64,000 nt of DNA from JANQPX01 sp039197065 (GTDB taxonomy: Bacteria > Pseudomonadota > Alphaproteobacteria > Geminicoccales > Geminicoccaceae), in NCBI GenBank assembly GCA_039197065.1, contig JBCCUL010000038.1, forward strand, positions 1-64,000, written 5' to 3'. Shown one piece after another: positions 18,401-27,294 of the stretch; position 1 is the stretch's first letter; every line of letters starts with the position of its first letter. A program made the translations under genes and the position numbers. Below the pieces are notes generated by a model. The model was not told the DNA's origin and made no database searches. It saw only the letters and a list, made by a program, of their open reading frames with translations.

Positions 18401-20357
18401 AACCATCATTCTCCGTTTCACCTTTCCAGATTGTTTCGAAGGTTTCCTGGAAAGTCGGCCCCACCTTGTCCAGCTTGACGTCGACGGCGATGGTGGGACG
18501 CATGCCGAAGTCATGCATCCAGAAAACCGCTCCATCCCTGCCGACGAACTCATAGGGTTGTTCGTTGATCACTCGAAGACCCATATTTTCGAGAATCGGC
18601 AAGGCGTCGGAGAGAGGGATGCCGCCTCCCTGGCGGGCGATCTTAAAGCGCAGCTCACCGTCTTCGTTCTCCAACGGTCGGAACAAGGACAAGGCCAGGT
18701 CATCGGGATGCCCAGCCAGCCTGGCGAGGCGATCGACATCGGGCACGGCGGCACGCGCCGGGACCTGTTCCTGATAAGCAAGCGGGAAGGCGGAACCGAA
18801 ATCGCCGAAGAGACGATTGCCCTCCTCTTCACCATGGGTGTCGATCAGCGCTTCGCGCAGGCCGTCCGACCAGGAGCGAGCAGCGGCGATCAGCCGGGTT
18901 TCGATCGCGGCCAGATCCACGTCTTTTTCGAGGCCATCCGGCATGCGCACAATGAAATGAATGCGAGCAAGCATCGATTCGGAGACCTGAACCTGATATT
19001 CGGTCTCGCGGCCGCCGAGCTCCTCTTCGAGTATGTCCTGAAAGCGGCGACGAAGCTCGGTGTTGTAGCGATCGCGCGGCACGTAGACGAGACAGGAGAC
19101 GAAACGCGCGAAGGTATCGCGCCTGGCGAACAGCCGAATGCGCTGACGCTCCTGGAGATGAAGCGTCTCCATGACCGTATCGAGCAGATGATCCTCATCG
19201 GTCTGGAAAAGCTCGTCGCGTGGATAGGTTTCGAGAATATTGGTGAACGCCTTGCCGCCGTGGCTGCTGGGCACGAGGTCCGCGCGTTCGATCAAGCGAC
19301 GTACCTTGTGGCGGAGAAGCGGGATGTCGCGCGGATTGCGGTTGTAGGCGGCCGAGGTGAAAAGGCCGAGAAAACGATGCTCGCCGATCACCTTGCCCTT
19401 CTTGTCGAAGCGCTTGACGCCGAGATAGTCGAGATACACGGGACGATGGACGGTGGAGCGGCTGTTGGCTTTGGTGATCATCAGAGGCCTGGGCAGCCGC
19501 GCCTGGCGTTTGACGTCATCCGGCAGCACGGCAAAGCTCTCGGAAACCTTGCCGTCTTCGCGATGCTTGAGAATGCCAAGCGCCGAGCCCGGAATCCGAT
19601 GCAGCTGGTCCGTGCCCTTCACCGTCACCAGGTCGTAGCAGCGATAGCCGATGAAGGTGAAATGGTTGTCGGCGATCCATTCCAGGAAGGCGCGCGCTTC
19701 CTTGAGATCGTCGGCCGGAATGACCTTGGAACCGCGCTTCAGATCATCGAGCGCCTCGTCGATCTTGCCAAGGATCGGCTGCCAGTCTTCGACGGCAGCG
19801 CGCACATCGGCGAGCGCCCGTTCCAATTCCTCGCGGATCTCGTCGAGGCGTGCCGGATCGCTCTGGCGGTCCACCTCAACATGCATGAAGCTCTCGGCCG
19901 TGGCCCCACTGCCATTGCTGTCGGGCGCACCGATATCGGAGAGGGTGTGGTCGTCGCCGCGGGTCACCGGCAGGACAGGATGGATGACGAGGTGGATGAT
20001 CAGACCGAGGCGATTGATCGCCATGGTGATCGAATCCACCAGAAAAGGCATATCGTCGGTAACGATCTCGATGGTGGTGTGGGTGGATTGCCAGCCATGC
20101 TGTTCGATCTGCGGGTTGTAGACGCGGACCTTGGCCTTGCCGGGCTCGCGCCGCTCACCGAAACGCAGATGGGCCAACGCTGCGCCATAAAGATCAAGAG
20201 CATCGCGATCCACCAGGTCGACCGGCGCGACCGACCGATAATAGTGGCGGAGGAATGCCTCCCCCAGCTTCGCCTGGTGTTTGTCGAGCTTGTCATGGAG
20301 GCGGGCGATGGCGCCCGACAGCAGGTCTTCCTTCTGGTCGTGCATCCGCGTCGCCAT
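15486..20357 (-). CDS. gdhZ: NAD-specific glutamate dehydrogenase, large (180-kDa) type
   Basis: A 1623-aa protein of the large NAD-glutamate dehydrogenase family, which oxidatively deaminates glutamate to 2-oxoglutarate. The catalytic core in the second half contains KIARGGIRWSDRREDFRTEV-like sequence (VARGGIRWSDRREDFRTEV), the catalytic Lys segment VPVGAKGGFVVK, and the Rossmann part KIVGEGGNLGLTQRGRIEFA. The long N-terminal part resembles the regulatory region of this family, with ACT-like folds. I chose ATG 20357, which has GAGGGG seven bases upstream, over ATG 20375. A perfect TTAA-N7-TTAA CtrA-type site lies 73 bp upstream. Convergence with mnmG transcription is not an issue, as both read leftwards. 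Confidence 0.95.
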   Translation of the reverse strand: MATRMHDQKEDLLSGAIARLHDKLDKHQAKLGEAFLRHYYRSVAPVDLVDRDALDLYGAALAHLRFGERREPGKAKVRVYNPQIEQHGWQSTHTTIEIVTDDMPFLVDSITMAINRLGLIIHLVIHPVLPVTRGDDHTLSDIGAPDSNGSGATAESFMHVEVDRQSDPARLDEIREELERALADVRAAVEDWQPILGKIDEALDDLKRGSKVIPADDLKEARAFLEWIADNHFTFIGYRCYDLVTVKGTDQLHRIPGSALGILKHREDGKVSESFAVLPDDVKRQARLPRPLMITKANSRSTVHRPVYLDYLGVKRFDKKGKVIGEHRFLGLFTSAAYNRNPRDIPLLRHKVRRLIERADLVPSSHGGKAFTNILETYPRDELFQTDEDHLLDTVMETLHLQERQRIRLFARRDTFARFVSCLVYVPRDRYNTELRRRFQDILEEELGGRETEYQVQVSESMLARIHFIVRMPDGLEKDVDLAAIETRLIAAARSWSDGLREALIDTHGEEEGNRLFGDFGSAFPLAYQEQVPARAAVPDVDRLARLAGHPDDLALSLFRPLENEDGELRFKIARQGGGIPLSDALPILENMGLRVINEQPYEFVGRDGAVFWMHDFGMRPTIAVDVKLDKVGPTFQETFETIWKGETENDGFNQMVLFAGLTSRQILVLRAYCKYLLQIGIPFSQAYMEATLASNPELARMLAELFDARFDPAAEKDRAKNVAALEASIREGLEAVANLDEDRILRRYMHLILATLRTNHYQQTSGGTFKSYLSLKIDPAKVPEMPLPRPAFEIFVYSPRTEGVHLRGGKVARGGIRWSDRREDFRTEVLGLMKAQMVKNGVIVPVGAKGGFVVKRPPTDGDRAALQEEVIACYKILISGMLDLTDNRTPDGVSPPVDVVRHDEEDPYLVVAADKGTATFSDIANGVSLDYGHWLGDAFASGGSAGYDHKGMGITARGAWESVKRHFLEMGKDCQTEPFTAVGVGDMSGDVFGNGMLLSEKTALIAAFDHRHIFIDPRPGIDASFAERKRLFALPRSSWDDYDRKLISKGGGVFPRTLKSIKLTPEIKKALDIDADSLPPHDLIRAIILAPVELFWNGGIGTYVKASTERHADAFDRANDPVRVDGNELRCKIVGEGGNLGLTQRGRIEFARQGGRINTDFIDNSAGVDCSDHEVNIKILLGAVVDAGDMTGKQRDQLLARMTDEVAGLCLRNNILQVQAISHALAKPDQLLDTQAAFMRRLEAEGRLNRDLELLPDDEALAQRRQAGLGLYRPEIAVILAYAKMTLYEDLLGSNLPDDPYLYQDLIKYFPRPLRKSYEPQIVGHGLRREIVATLVANSIVNRGLGEFVGDLAEQTGAAPATIARAYIVARDAFKLVPLIGQLERFAALIGADRQIALLDETRQALAEGTQWFLSNLAQPIDIEKGVNEFQPGINEVLGTLEQVLGQNDLAELKKAQADYEALGMDRDAASSFSRLPYLCSAAEIVAVARQTGVEIINAAKAYFALDDALQLGRVLKLLQRVAIDNHWDRLAIAELHDDIVEEHRRLAIEFLSSSFWRTGKKPTSAEASRQTMNWLRDEVTGHGRWQQLLTQMEARLSLDLAVFLVAVRALGRMKAVVTSSA

Positions 20358-20429
20358 GAGTAAGCCCCTCATCATCCCATCCCAGCTCTATTGATCCATC
20401 TCGGCCAGGATTCCTATAAAGACTGTGTG

Positions 20430-20444
20430 TTAACTCTTGGTTAA
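20430..20444. promoter_or_regulatory. CtrA-type site upstream of gdhZ
   Basis: TTAA-CTCTTGG-TTAA matches the full TTAA-N7-TTAA consensus for CtrA. It is 73-87 bp before the chosen gdhZ start codon, a position where it could control the promoter. The sites are otherwise rare in this GC-rich window. Confidence 0.55.
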
Positions 20445-20514
20445 CATCAAGCAAACTATAGCACTTCCGCCCTGACCGGTTTGCCGGAACACATACCGGG
20501 CGGTCGGATCTCGA

Positions 20515-20988
20515 TCACGCGAGGTAGCGTTTGAACCCGACATGGCTGGGCTCGAACCCCTGACCCTCATAGAAGCGCAACGCATCCTCACGGGCCTTAT
20601 TGCTGGTGAGCTGCACCAGATGACAGCCCTCTTTTCGCGCGACGTCGACCGCCCAGGCGATCATGGCGGCGCCGATCCTCCGGCCCCGAAACGTCTCCTT
20701 GACGCGCACGCCCTCGATCTGCAGCCGCGTGCCGCCTTTGAAGGTCAGGTGCGGGATCGCGGTGAGCTGCATGCAGCCGGCCACATCGCCGTCGACATCG
20801 GCGACGATCAACCGGTTGTTCGGATCGCGGTCAATGGCCTCGAACGCCTTTTGATAGGCGGGATCGATGGCGTCTCCAAAGGCTTCGCGGCTTCGGCCAA
20901 GCGAGTCGTCGGCGAGCAGCCCGACGATCGCGGGCACCTCCTCGGCACGCGCATCGCGAAAGACCAATGACGGCGGCAGATTTTTCAT
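20515..20988 (-). CDS. GNAT family N-acetyltransferase
   Basis: A 157-aa acetyltransferase with the GNAT fold. The acetyl-CoA binding motif A is in GVRVKETFRGRRIGAAMIAW (R-G-x-x-I-G variant), followed by the C-terminal strand QLTSNKAREDALRFYEGQGF, which is typical of small-molecule or antibiotic-type acetyltransferases. The start ATG 20988 has an AAGGAG ribosome site; upstream in-frame codons to 21099 are not protein-like. The substrate cannot be deduced. It reads towards gdhZ and could share a transcript but the 157-bp gap contains the CtrA-type site. Confidence 0.9.
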   Translation of the reverse strand: MKNLPPSLVFRDARAEEVPAIVGLLADDSLGRSREAFGDAIDPAYQKAFEAIDRDPNNRLIVADVDGDVAGCMQLTAIPHLTFKGGTRLQIEGVRVKETFRGRRIGAAMIAWAVDVARKEGCHLVQLTSNKAREDALRFYEGQGFEPSHVGFKRYLA

Positions 20989-21207
20989 CCTCGTCTCCTT
21001 AGGGGGCCCATACAAGCTAGTTGCATCATGGTGCAGCACATTTCTGCATGTCGCCTCAAAGTGATTGCACAATGATCGATTTATCAACAGCCCGACCATA
21101 AATTGATCCGGTCATCGCAAAACAATCATCTGAAAAATAAAGAAAGCGGTTCACAAGTCTATATTATCGAGATAATTGTGGAGAATATCTTGGTGCTTTC
21201 AGATTGG

Positions 21208-21552
21208 ATGAGAATCATGCCGCTGGGTTGGATCAAGGGCTTGCCTATGGCTGCTTTGCTGTTGAGCGCCGCGGTGACGCTTTCAAGCTGCAACACTGTT
21301 AGCGGCACGATCGGCGGTGTCGGCCGGGACATCAGCATGATCGGCAATACGCTGAGCAGCGTCTCCGGCAGCTGCCGGCATGAGCGTTGCGCCAAGAGAT
21401 CACACCGCCAGGGACGACGCGTCGTCTCCGAATGCGGCAGCAGCAGAAGCTGCGGGCGCGGCTATCGCTCACCCCGCTATGAGCGCGCCTCCTACCGGGA
21501 ACGCTATGCCTATCGCGACCGCTACGGCGCCCACCGAAGCCGCTGCTGCTAA
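21208..21552 (+). CDS. entericidin-like lipoprotein with Arg/Tyr/Cys-rich tail
   Basis: About 114 aa. The N-terminal part has a lipoprotein signal (KGLPMAALLLSAAVTLSSC, lipobox Cys near residue 28) followed by NTVSGTIGGVGRDIS, which matches the entericidin A/B pattern of a Cys, a Thr-Val and a Gly-rich segment. Entericidins are small envelope lipoproteins linked to stress and lysis. The roughly 60-residue tail is unusual: rich in Arg, Tyr, Ser and Cys (RERYAYRDRYGAHRSRCC). This tail could be genuine or the result of a frameshift that extended a short entericidin gene. A second ATG at 21217 is possible. A hairpin of the GTGGC-NNN-GCCAC type directly follows the stop codon. Confidence 0.6.
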   Translation: MRIMPLGWIKGLPMAALLLSAAVTLSSCNTVSGTIGGVGRDISMIGNTLSSVSGSCRHERCAKRSHRQGRRVVSECGSSRSCGRGYRSPRYERASYRERYAYRDRYGAHRSRCC

Positions 21553-21553
21553 C

Positions 21554-21568
21554 GGTGGCGTGGCCACC
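21554..21568 (+). repeat. stop-codon-linked hairpin, family C copy 1
   Basis: GGTGGC-GTG-GCCACC immediately after the entericidin-like stop codon. The sequence after the hairpin (TCATGGACTTTGAG) resembles that after copy 4 at 42218. No T-tract follows, so it is not a classic intrinsic terminator. Confidence 0.6.
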
Positions 21569-21719
21569 TCATGGACTTTGAGACGTGGTCGCCGAACCGG
21601 TTTCACTCGGGATCGGTATGCGGTCCTCTCGATCGTGACGCGATAGGCGTACCACGCTGCAAAAACCCGACAAAAAACCGCATACCCATCGACAGCCAGG
21701 CGCGTTCTTCGAGGACGGC

Positions 21720-23093
21720 TCAGGTCAACGACGTGGCCGCGCCACCCATGGTCCAGATGCCGAGGCGGCTGGTGCGGCCGCGGACTTCCGTGGGGGATCC
21801 TTCGACCAGGCCTGAGAGATCGGGATCGGCCGTTTCTTTCTTGAGCTGATCGACCATGTCGCTGCTGATGACGAGCGACGTGTCGAGTTCGCGGGTCATG
21901 GCTTCCAGCCTGGAGGCGACGTTCACGGTATCGCCGAGCACGGTAAATTCCAGCCGCCGGCCGCCGCCGATGTCGCCCTGCACGACCGGGCCGTAGTGGA
22001 TACCGATGCTGAGATTGATGGGATGCTCGGCAGCCGCTTGCCGTGCGTCGTTCAGTTCGCCCAGCTCGGTCAGCATACGGCGCGCGGCCAGCAGGGCGTT
22101 GGTGGCGTCATGGTCGCCTGGGTTCGGCGTACCGAAGGTCGCCATCAGGCCATCGCCCATATATTTGTCCAGCGTCCCATCATGGGCGAAGACGGCTGTT
22201 TCCATGCGCTCGTGAAAGCTGCGCAGGAGGTCGACCACCTCCTCCGGCGGCATGGCTTCACTCAGGCTGGTGAACCCCTGGATATCGGCGAACAGCACGG
22301 CGACCGACTGGCGGCGTACGGCGCCGAGCGGCTGGTCCTGCCCGGCGAGCTCGTCCACCAGGTTGGGCGAGAAATAGCGGGCGAGATTGGTGCGTGCGCG
22401 CTCGATGCTCACCTGGGTCAGCACCAGCCGGCGGGCGCGGCTGACCACGGCCGCCAGAAGGATCGTGACCAGGACGACCACGAACACCTTCTTGTTCTGC
22501 ATGTTCAGATGAACGAACTCGGGATCGAGAAACAGCCGCAGCGTCTCGCCGACCCCCTCGGCCTCGAGCCAGACCTCGTCCTTCGACGTGATCGCTCCAG
22601 GGAGCGAGGCCAGGATCGAGACGCCGATGCGCCAGACGATCATCGCGCTGAAGCCGGCGCACAGCACAAGGCCTGGATTGTAGCTAAGCGCCGCACCGGC
22701 CAGGAGGAGGAACACGAAGATGATGTTGGCGTAGCGAAGGATCATTTCGGGCGGATAGGGCTCGGCGAACAGCGGGTTGGGCACCAGGAGCGCAACGCCC
22801 AAAAGCACGCCGTCCAGGATGGCGAAGGCATAAGCGAGCCAGCGCTCGCCTATTCGGCGCTGCATAAGATAGAGCTGGGCGGCGCCGAGCAGCAGGAAGA
22901 GCAGGATCCAGGCATGGTAGAAGATCGTGTAGGTTTTGGGCACCGCGATCAAAAGCCAGATCTGAATGGCGATCAGCGTGGCGAGGCGCGCCCAGAGCGC
23001 GGTTGTGAGACCTTGCCATTCGGCGCGAGCGAAAGCGCCCCTGACCCGGCGTTCGACCGGATCCCTGTCTGCCCTCGCATCCTTGTCTGCCAA
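21720..23093 (-). CDS. membrane class III adenylate cyclase
   Basis: A 457-aa protein with about six N-terminal transmembrane helices and a C-terminal class III nucleotide cyclase domain. Metal-binding Asp residues are in VLFADIQGFTSLSE and DKYMGDGLMATFG; the Lys before MGD and the Asp in FTVLGDTVNVASRLE fit the adenine-specifying residues, so the product is probably cAMP. The transition-state Asn and Arg are in VNVASRLE. I favour a TTG start at 23093 with AAAGG upstream; the open frame continues to 23396 but that part overlaps the divergent speE gene. The C-terminus (GGAATSLT) is encoded by a copy of the family C hairpin. Confidence 0.88.
   Translation of the reverse strand: MADKDARADRDPVERRVRGAFARAEWQGLTTALWARLATLIAIQIWLLIAVPKTYTIFYHAWILLFLLLGAAQLYLMQRRIGERWLAYAFAILDGVLLGVALLVPNPLFAEPYPPEMILRYANIIFVFLLLAGAALSYNPGLVLCAGFSAMIVWRIGVSILASLPGAITSKDEVWLEAEGVGETLRLFLDPEFVHLNMQNKKVFVVVLVTILLAAVVSRARRLVLTQVSIERARTNLARYFSPNLVDELAGQDQPLGAVRRQSVAVLFADIQGFTSLSEAMPPEEVVDLLRSFHERMETAVFAHDGTLDKYMGDGLMATFGTPNPGDHDATNALLAARRMLTELGELNDARQAAAEHPINLSIGIHYGPVVQGDIGGGRRLEFTVLGDTVNVASRLEAMTRELDTSLVISSDMVDQLKKETADPDLSGLVEGSPTEVRGRTSRLGIWTMGGAATSLT
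21733..21745 (-). repeat. stop-codon-linked hairpin, family C copy 2
   Basis: GTGGC-NNN-GCCAC, read on the minus strand, overlapping the last codons of the adenylate cyclase gene. The downstream part GTCGTTGACCTGA matches copy 4 closely and includes the cyclase stop codon. Confidence 0.6.
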
Positions 23094-23265
23094 TGTCAGA
23101 CCTTTCCTGCGGTTATCCCTGTCGCTTATCGGCCAAAACCAAGAAAAGAGAAAGACACCCACTCGATCGCGGTGACGTCTTGCGGCAACGCCAAAACTTC
23201 CCCATAACGCCGCTCTCGGCGAGGCCGAGGGCGTCGACAAACACGTCTGCTGGAGAGACTTCACG

Positions 23266-24120
23266 ATGAATGAATGGATCGAAGAGACCCTGCATCCCCA
23301 TTTCCGCTTCAAGATGAAAGTGGACCGGGTGCTGTTCGAGGGGCGCTCGGAAAACCAGCATGTCGCCGTGGTCGAGAACGGCACCTTCGGGCGCACGCTC
23401 TATCTGGACGGCGTGCTGCAGACCTCGGAGCGGGACGAGTTCATCTATCACGAGATGCTGACGCATGTTCCGATCCTAAGTCACGGAGAGGTCCGCGACC
23501 TCCTGATCATCGGCGGCGGTGACGGCGGCATGCTGAAGGAGGCGCTGAAGCACAGCTCGGTGAAACGCGCGACCATGGTCGAGATCGACCCCTCCGTGGT
23601 CGAAATGTGCCGGGAGCACCTCCCCTCGATCTCGAACGGCGCCTTCGACGATCCGCGCACTGATCTGGTGTTCGCGGACGGCGTCGATTTCGTGAAGACC
23701 ACGGACAAACGCTTCGACGTGGCGATCATCGACAGCACCGATCCGATCGGCCCGGGCGAAGTGCTGTTCACCGATGATTTCTATCGGTCAGCCAAAAGCG
23801 TCCTCAAGGAGGGCGGCATCCTCGTGACCCAGAACGGCGTTCCCTTCGTCCAGGGCGATGAGCTCGCAAACTCGATGCGCGCGCTCAAAGGCCTGTTTGC
23901 CGACGCCACCTGCTACATGGCGACCGTGCCCGGCTATGTCGGCGGTCCCATGGCTTTCGGCTTCGCGACCGATGCGGTCGATCATCGACGGGTGCCGATC
24001 GAGACGTTAGAGCGGCGATTCATGGCGGCGGCGCTGGATGTTCGGTATTATACGCCGCCGGTGCATCAGGGCGCCTTCGGGCTTCCGGGCTATGTGCTGG
24101 AGTTGGTTGAGGGGCGTTAA
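23266..24120 (+). CDS. speE: spermidine synthase SpeE
   Basis: A 284-aa polyamine aminopropyltransferase that transfers the aminopropyl group from decarboxylated SAM to putrescine. The decarboxylated-SAM site is LLIIGGGDGGMLKEALKH and MVEIDPSVVEMCREHL; the catalytic Asp is in AIIDSTDPIGPGEVLF. The N-terminal strand region and YHEMLTHVPIL are typical. Full length. It is divergent from the adenylate cyclase gene. No SAM decarboxylase gene lies next to it. Confidence 0.95.
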   Translation: MNEWIEETLHPHFRFKMKVDRVLFEGRSENQHVAVVENGTFGRTLYLDGVLQTSERDEFIYHEMLTHVPILSHGEVRDLLIIGGGDGGMLKEALKHSSVKRATMVEIDPSVVEMCREHLPSISNGAFDDPRTDLVFADGVDFVKTTDKRFDVAIIDSTDPIGPGEVLFTDDFYRSAKSVLKEGGILVTQNGVPFVQGDELANSMRALKGLFADATCYMATVPGYVGGPMAFGFATDAVDHRRVPIETLERRFMAAALDVRYYTPPVHQGAFGLPGYVLELVEGR

Positions 24121-24710
24121 GGGGCGAGTATCTGCTGGCTATGATTGCGCGTCACGGACGTCGGCCGGCGCTTGACAGGCGTCGCCACTTCAGCCTTCCG
24201 GACGTGACGGACGTCACCAGATCCCGCGTATCGTCACCCCGGCAAAGTACCTTATCAATGTCTCGGTGCCGTCGATCTGTTCGCCATCATCCTGTAATTC
24301 CCAAGCCATGACCTGAGCATAGGGTACCACCTGCAGATGATTCATGATCGAATTCGCCCTCTTCATCGAGGGCGGTATTCCCCGTGCCGAGGGTGCCATA
24401 GGTCAAATCGAGATCCACATGGGGTCTGTATTGCCAGTTATTGCCTGCTGATAGAGCTGGCTCCTGTGCGCTGGCCGATGTGATCGGCAGATTCAAGCTT
24501 GTCAGACCGTTTATTGACGTCTGTCGGTGACGTGAGTTTGGACATCCCGCGCGGCTTTATCGGCGCTTGCAGCCTCCAACGCCCGATCGAAGCGAACGCT
24601 GCAGCGAGAGGTCATACTTCGCTGCCCTTGGACGGCAAGATTGCAGACTCTCGGATAACAAAATCTTCAGAACCTTAAGTGTATAATGACCGTTTTCGAT
24701 AGAAGGCTGG
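24121..24710. other. gap of 590 bp between speE and the GGDEF-EAL gene
   Basis: Apart from the possible gene remnant on the minus strand at 24214-24520, I see no gene, RNA or repeat in this stretch. Confidence 0.5.
24214..24520 (-). pseudogene. possible remnant of an exported or outer-membrane protein gene
   Basis: Two minus-strand frames join at about 24350. The first reads ITSASAQEPALSAGNNWQYR and VDLDLTYGTLGTGN, looking like a signal-peptide cleavage region followed by beta-strand-like sequence. The second reads VVPYAQVMAWELQDDGEQ and ends LIRYFAGVTIRGIW-stop, an aromatic C-terminus as in beta-barrel proteins. A single frameshift would connect them. The homologous family is not recognised and the 5' end is not defined. 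Confidence 0.3.
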
Positions 24711-27167
24711 GTGGTTGGACGCATGCGCCTCCGTTACGCACTGATGTCGCTCTTCCTGATACTGACCGCCGTTCCCTTAACGGTATTCTGGGCATGGCCG
24801 CATTCTCAGGTCCTGCAGAACGAGTTTGACGACGTTCGGGATCGTCACCTCTTGCTGGCGCGCAACCTCGGCGCGGCCCTCGAGCGTTATCATCAGGACG
24901 TCATCACGGCCTTCAATCTGATCGCCATCAACGCCATCAAGGAAAATGAGGTCGAGCAGGCTCAGGATCTGCTGCTCAATCTGAGCTTTCGGCATATCTG
25001 CATTGCCGAAGAAGCGACCGGCTCCGTCATTTCGGAGATCAGCCCCATCGCTTTGCCGTGTCCCAAGGTCGTGCCGGACAAGCGCATGTATGTCTTTGCC
25101 AGGCTGGCCCGTGAGGATCGCGCGACCTTTAGCGAAGTTCTCGAGGGACCGGAAGGCAATCCCGTCATGTATGTCGTTCGCCGCTTCGGGGGTCTCGTGG
25201 CGATCGGCGCGCTGAATACCGACTATTTCGTTCGGCTCGGCAAGGCGATCTCCTTTGGCGTCCTGGGCCATGCCGCGATCGTCGATCATAAGGGCAATGT
25301 TCTCGCCCACCCGCTCGACGACTGGATTGCCGCGCGCCGAAACCTCTCCAAGGTATCGGCCGTCGCCCGGATGCTGAACGGCGAGACGGGCATCGAGACC
25401 TTCTATTCTCCGGCGCTCAAAGGCGACATGATCGCCGGCTTCACGGTCGTGCCGGAGGCCGGGTGGGGCGTCATGATCCCGCAGCCTATCGTAGAGCTTC
25501 ATGAAACGGCGAAACAGGCGGAGACGTCGGCGCTGACCGTTTTCCTCGTCGGTATCCTGATCGCCTGTGTCTGCGGCTGGGTGGTCGCGATCCTGTGCGC
25601 GCGCCCGCTGGAGCTAATCAGCCAGGCGGCCGATCAGGTCGCTCAGGGCGACGAGCCGATCGAGATTGCCGAACTCAGAAGCAGGCTGGTTCCCGCGGAA
25701 TTCGGCTGGGTGCAATCAAGTTTCAATGCCATGGTTCGCCGACTGCGCGAAAACATGATCCGCATCAACAAGCTCGCCTATGAGGACAAGGTCAGCGGGT
25801 TGGCGAACCGTGCGATGTTCCGAAATTACGTCACGAAGAAGATCAACGAATTGCAGGCCAACGGCCGCCGCGGTCTCATCATTTTCATCGATCTCGACGG
25901 CTTCAAGGCGGTCAACGACAATCATGGCCATGATCTCGGCGATGAACTGCTGCGCCGTTTTTCCATCCGCTTGAGATCTCTGTTCGATCAAATGGCGTCC
26001 GGACCGGAGGACGATAAAGACGTCATCTCGCTTCGGGCCCAGCTTGCCAAAAGCTATCTCCTGGCCCGCTTGGGGGGCGACGAATTCGCCATCTTTCTGG
26101 CCGGCGCCGAGCGCAGTGGCGATGGCGACGTGATCGCCAAGGCGATCCTGCGTGCGGTCCGCGACCCCTTCATACTGGGCAGCAAAGAGATCACGATAGG
26201 CGCCTCGATCGGCCTAGCACGCTTCCCCGATGATGGCGAAAGCTATCCGCCGCTGATCCGGCATGCCGACATGGCCATGTACGAAGCCAAGCGCGCCGGC
26301 TAGAACACCTACCGTTTCTTCGATCGCAAGATCCAGGCTGCCCTCAACCAGGCGGACGAGGTGCGGCGTCAGATCCCGCAGGCGCTTAAGCTCGATCAGT
26401 TCGAGCTTCACTACCAGCCGCGATTCCACGCCGCATCCCGCGAGGTCCGGTGCATGGAGGCGCTGATCAGATGGAATCACCCGAAGGATGGTCAGCGGCA
26501 ACCCGGCGAATTCCTCGCGGCCGTCGAATCGACCGATATGATCGTCCAGATCGACCACTGGGTGCTGCGCAAGGCCCTGCAGCAGCTCGGCGAATGGTCG
26601 CGCAGCTTTGCCGATCTCTCTTTGTCGATCAACATGTCGACGCGTCAGCTCACCGATCCGAACATGGCCAATCATGTCATCGACCTCGTCCAGAAAGCCG
26701 GCGTCGATCCTGCAAAGATCGAATTGGAAGTCACGGAACACGCAGTCCTCAACAATGAGCAGACGGCGCGCCACGTCATTCAGCGTCTTCACGACTTCGG
26801 TCTGAAGATCGCCATCGACGACTTCGGTCAGGGTTACTCCAACTTCGCGCGATTTGCGGAGCTTCCCGTCGATGTCATCAAGATCGATCGCAGCCTTACA
26901 TCCAAGCTCACCGAAGATCCGAGAGTGCCTACAATCGTCAGGTCGCTGATCACGATGGCGGAGGGCCTGAACTGCACCACGGTGGCCGAAGGCATTGAAG
27001 CGTTGGAGCAGGTTTCCATCCTGGGCGAGCTTGGATGCACCGAGTTTCAGGGCTTCCTCTTCTCCCGGCCGCTCGCCGCCGCGGATGCCGAGGCTTGGCT
27101 GAACCGGGCGGCGGCAACGATCGAGGCGGTTAACGAGGACCGCATTTCGATCTTGAGACCGGCCTGA
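24711..27167 (+). pseudogene. sensor diguanylate cyclase/phosphodiesterase (GGDEF-EAL) split by an in-frame TAG
   Basis: A single 819-codon frame interrupted only by TAG at 26301-26303. N-terminus: a transmembrane helix (ALMSLFLILTAVPLTVFWAW), a periplasmic Cache-like sensor, a second helix (LTVFLVGILIACVCGWVVAI) and a HAMP-like linker. The GGDEF domain is intact (FIDLDGFKAVNDNHGHDLGD and ARLGGDEFAIFLAG). After the TAG the EAL domain follows in frame: MEALIRWNHP, ELEVTEHAV and IDDFGQGYSNFARF, with the metal and catalytic residues present. The TAG falls at KRAG-stop-NTYRFFD, where relatives have Lys, Arg or Gln. As read, the cell would make a membrane diguanylate cyclase without EAL. A GTG at 26361 could restart the EAL part. 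Confidence 0.85.
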
Positions 27168-27294
27168 TCAGGTCAATCTCCGAAGCCGAAAACGTCGATC
27201 GGCTGTGAACTAGGTAACAGCGCACGGTCCCTTTCCCGATCTAGCTTCAGAGGGTCATGATTGATGACCCCGTATATCGGGAAAGGACGATCCG

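Noticed and set aside
18393..20363. A 656-codon open frame on the plus strand antisense to gdhZ, and another of 517 codons at 16122-17675
   Set aside because: Both lie wholly opposite a strongly conserved gene, have no recognisable domains and arise easily in GC-rich DNA.
21996..23207. A 403-codon plus-strand frame opposite the adenylate cyclase gene
   Set aside because: No protein-like motifs; the cyclase on the other strand is clear.
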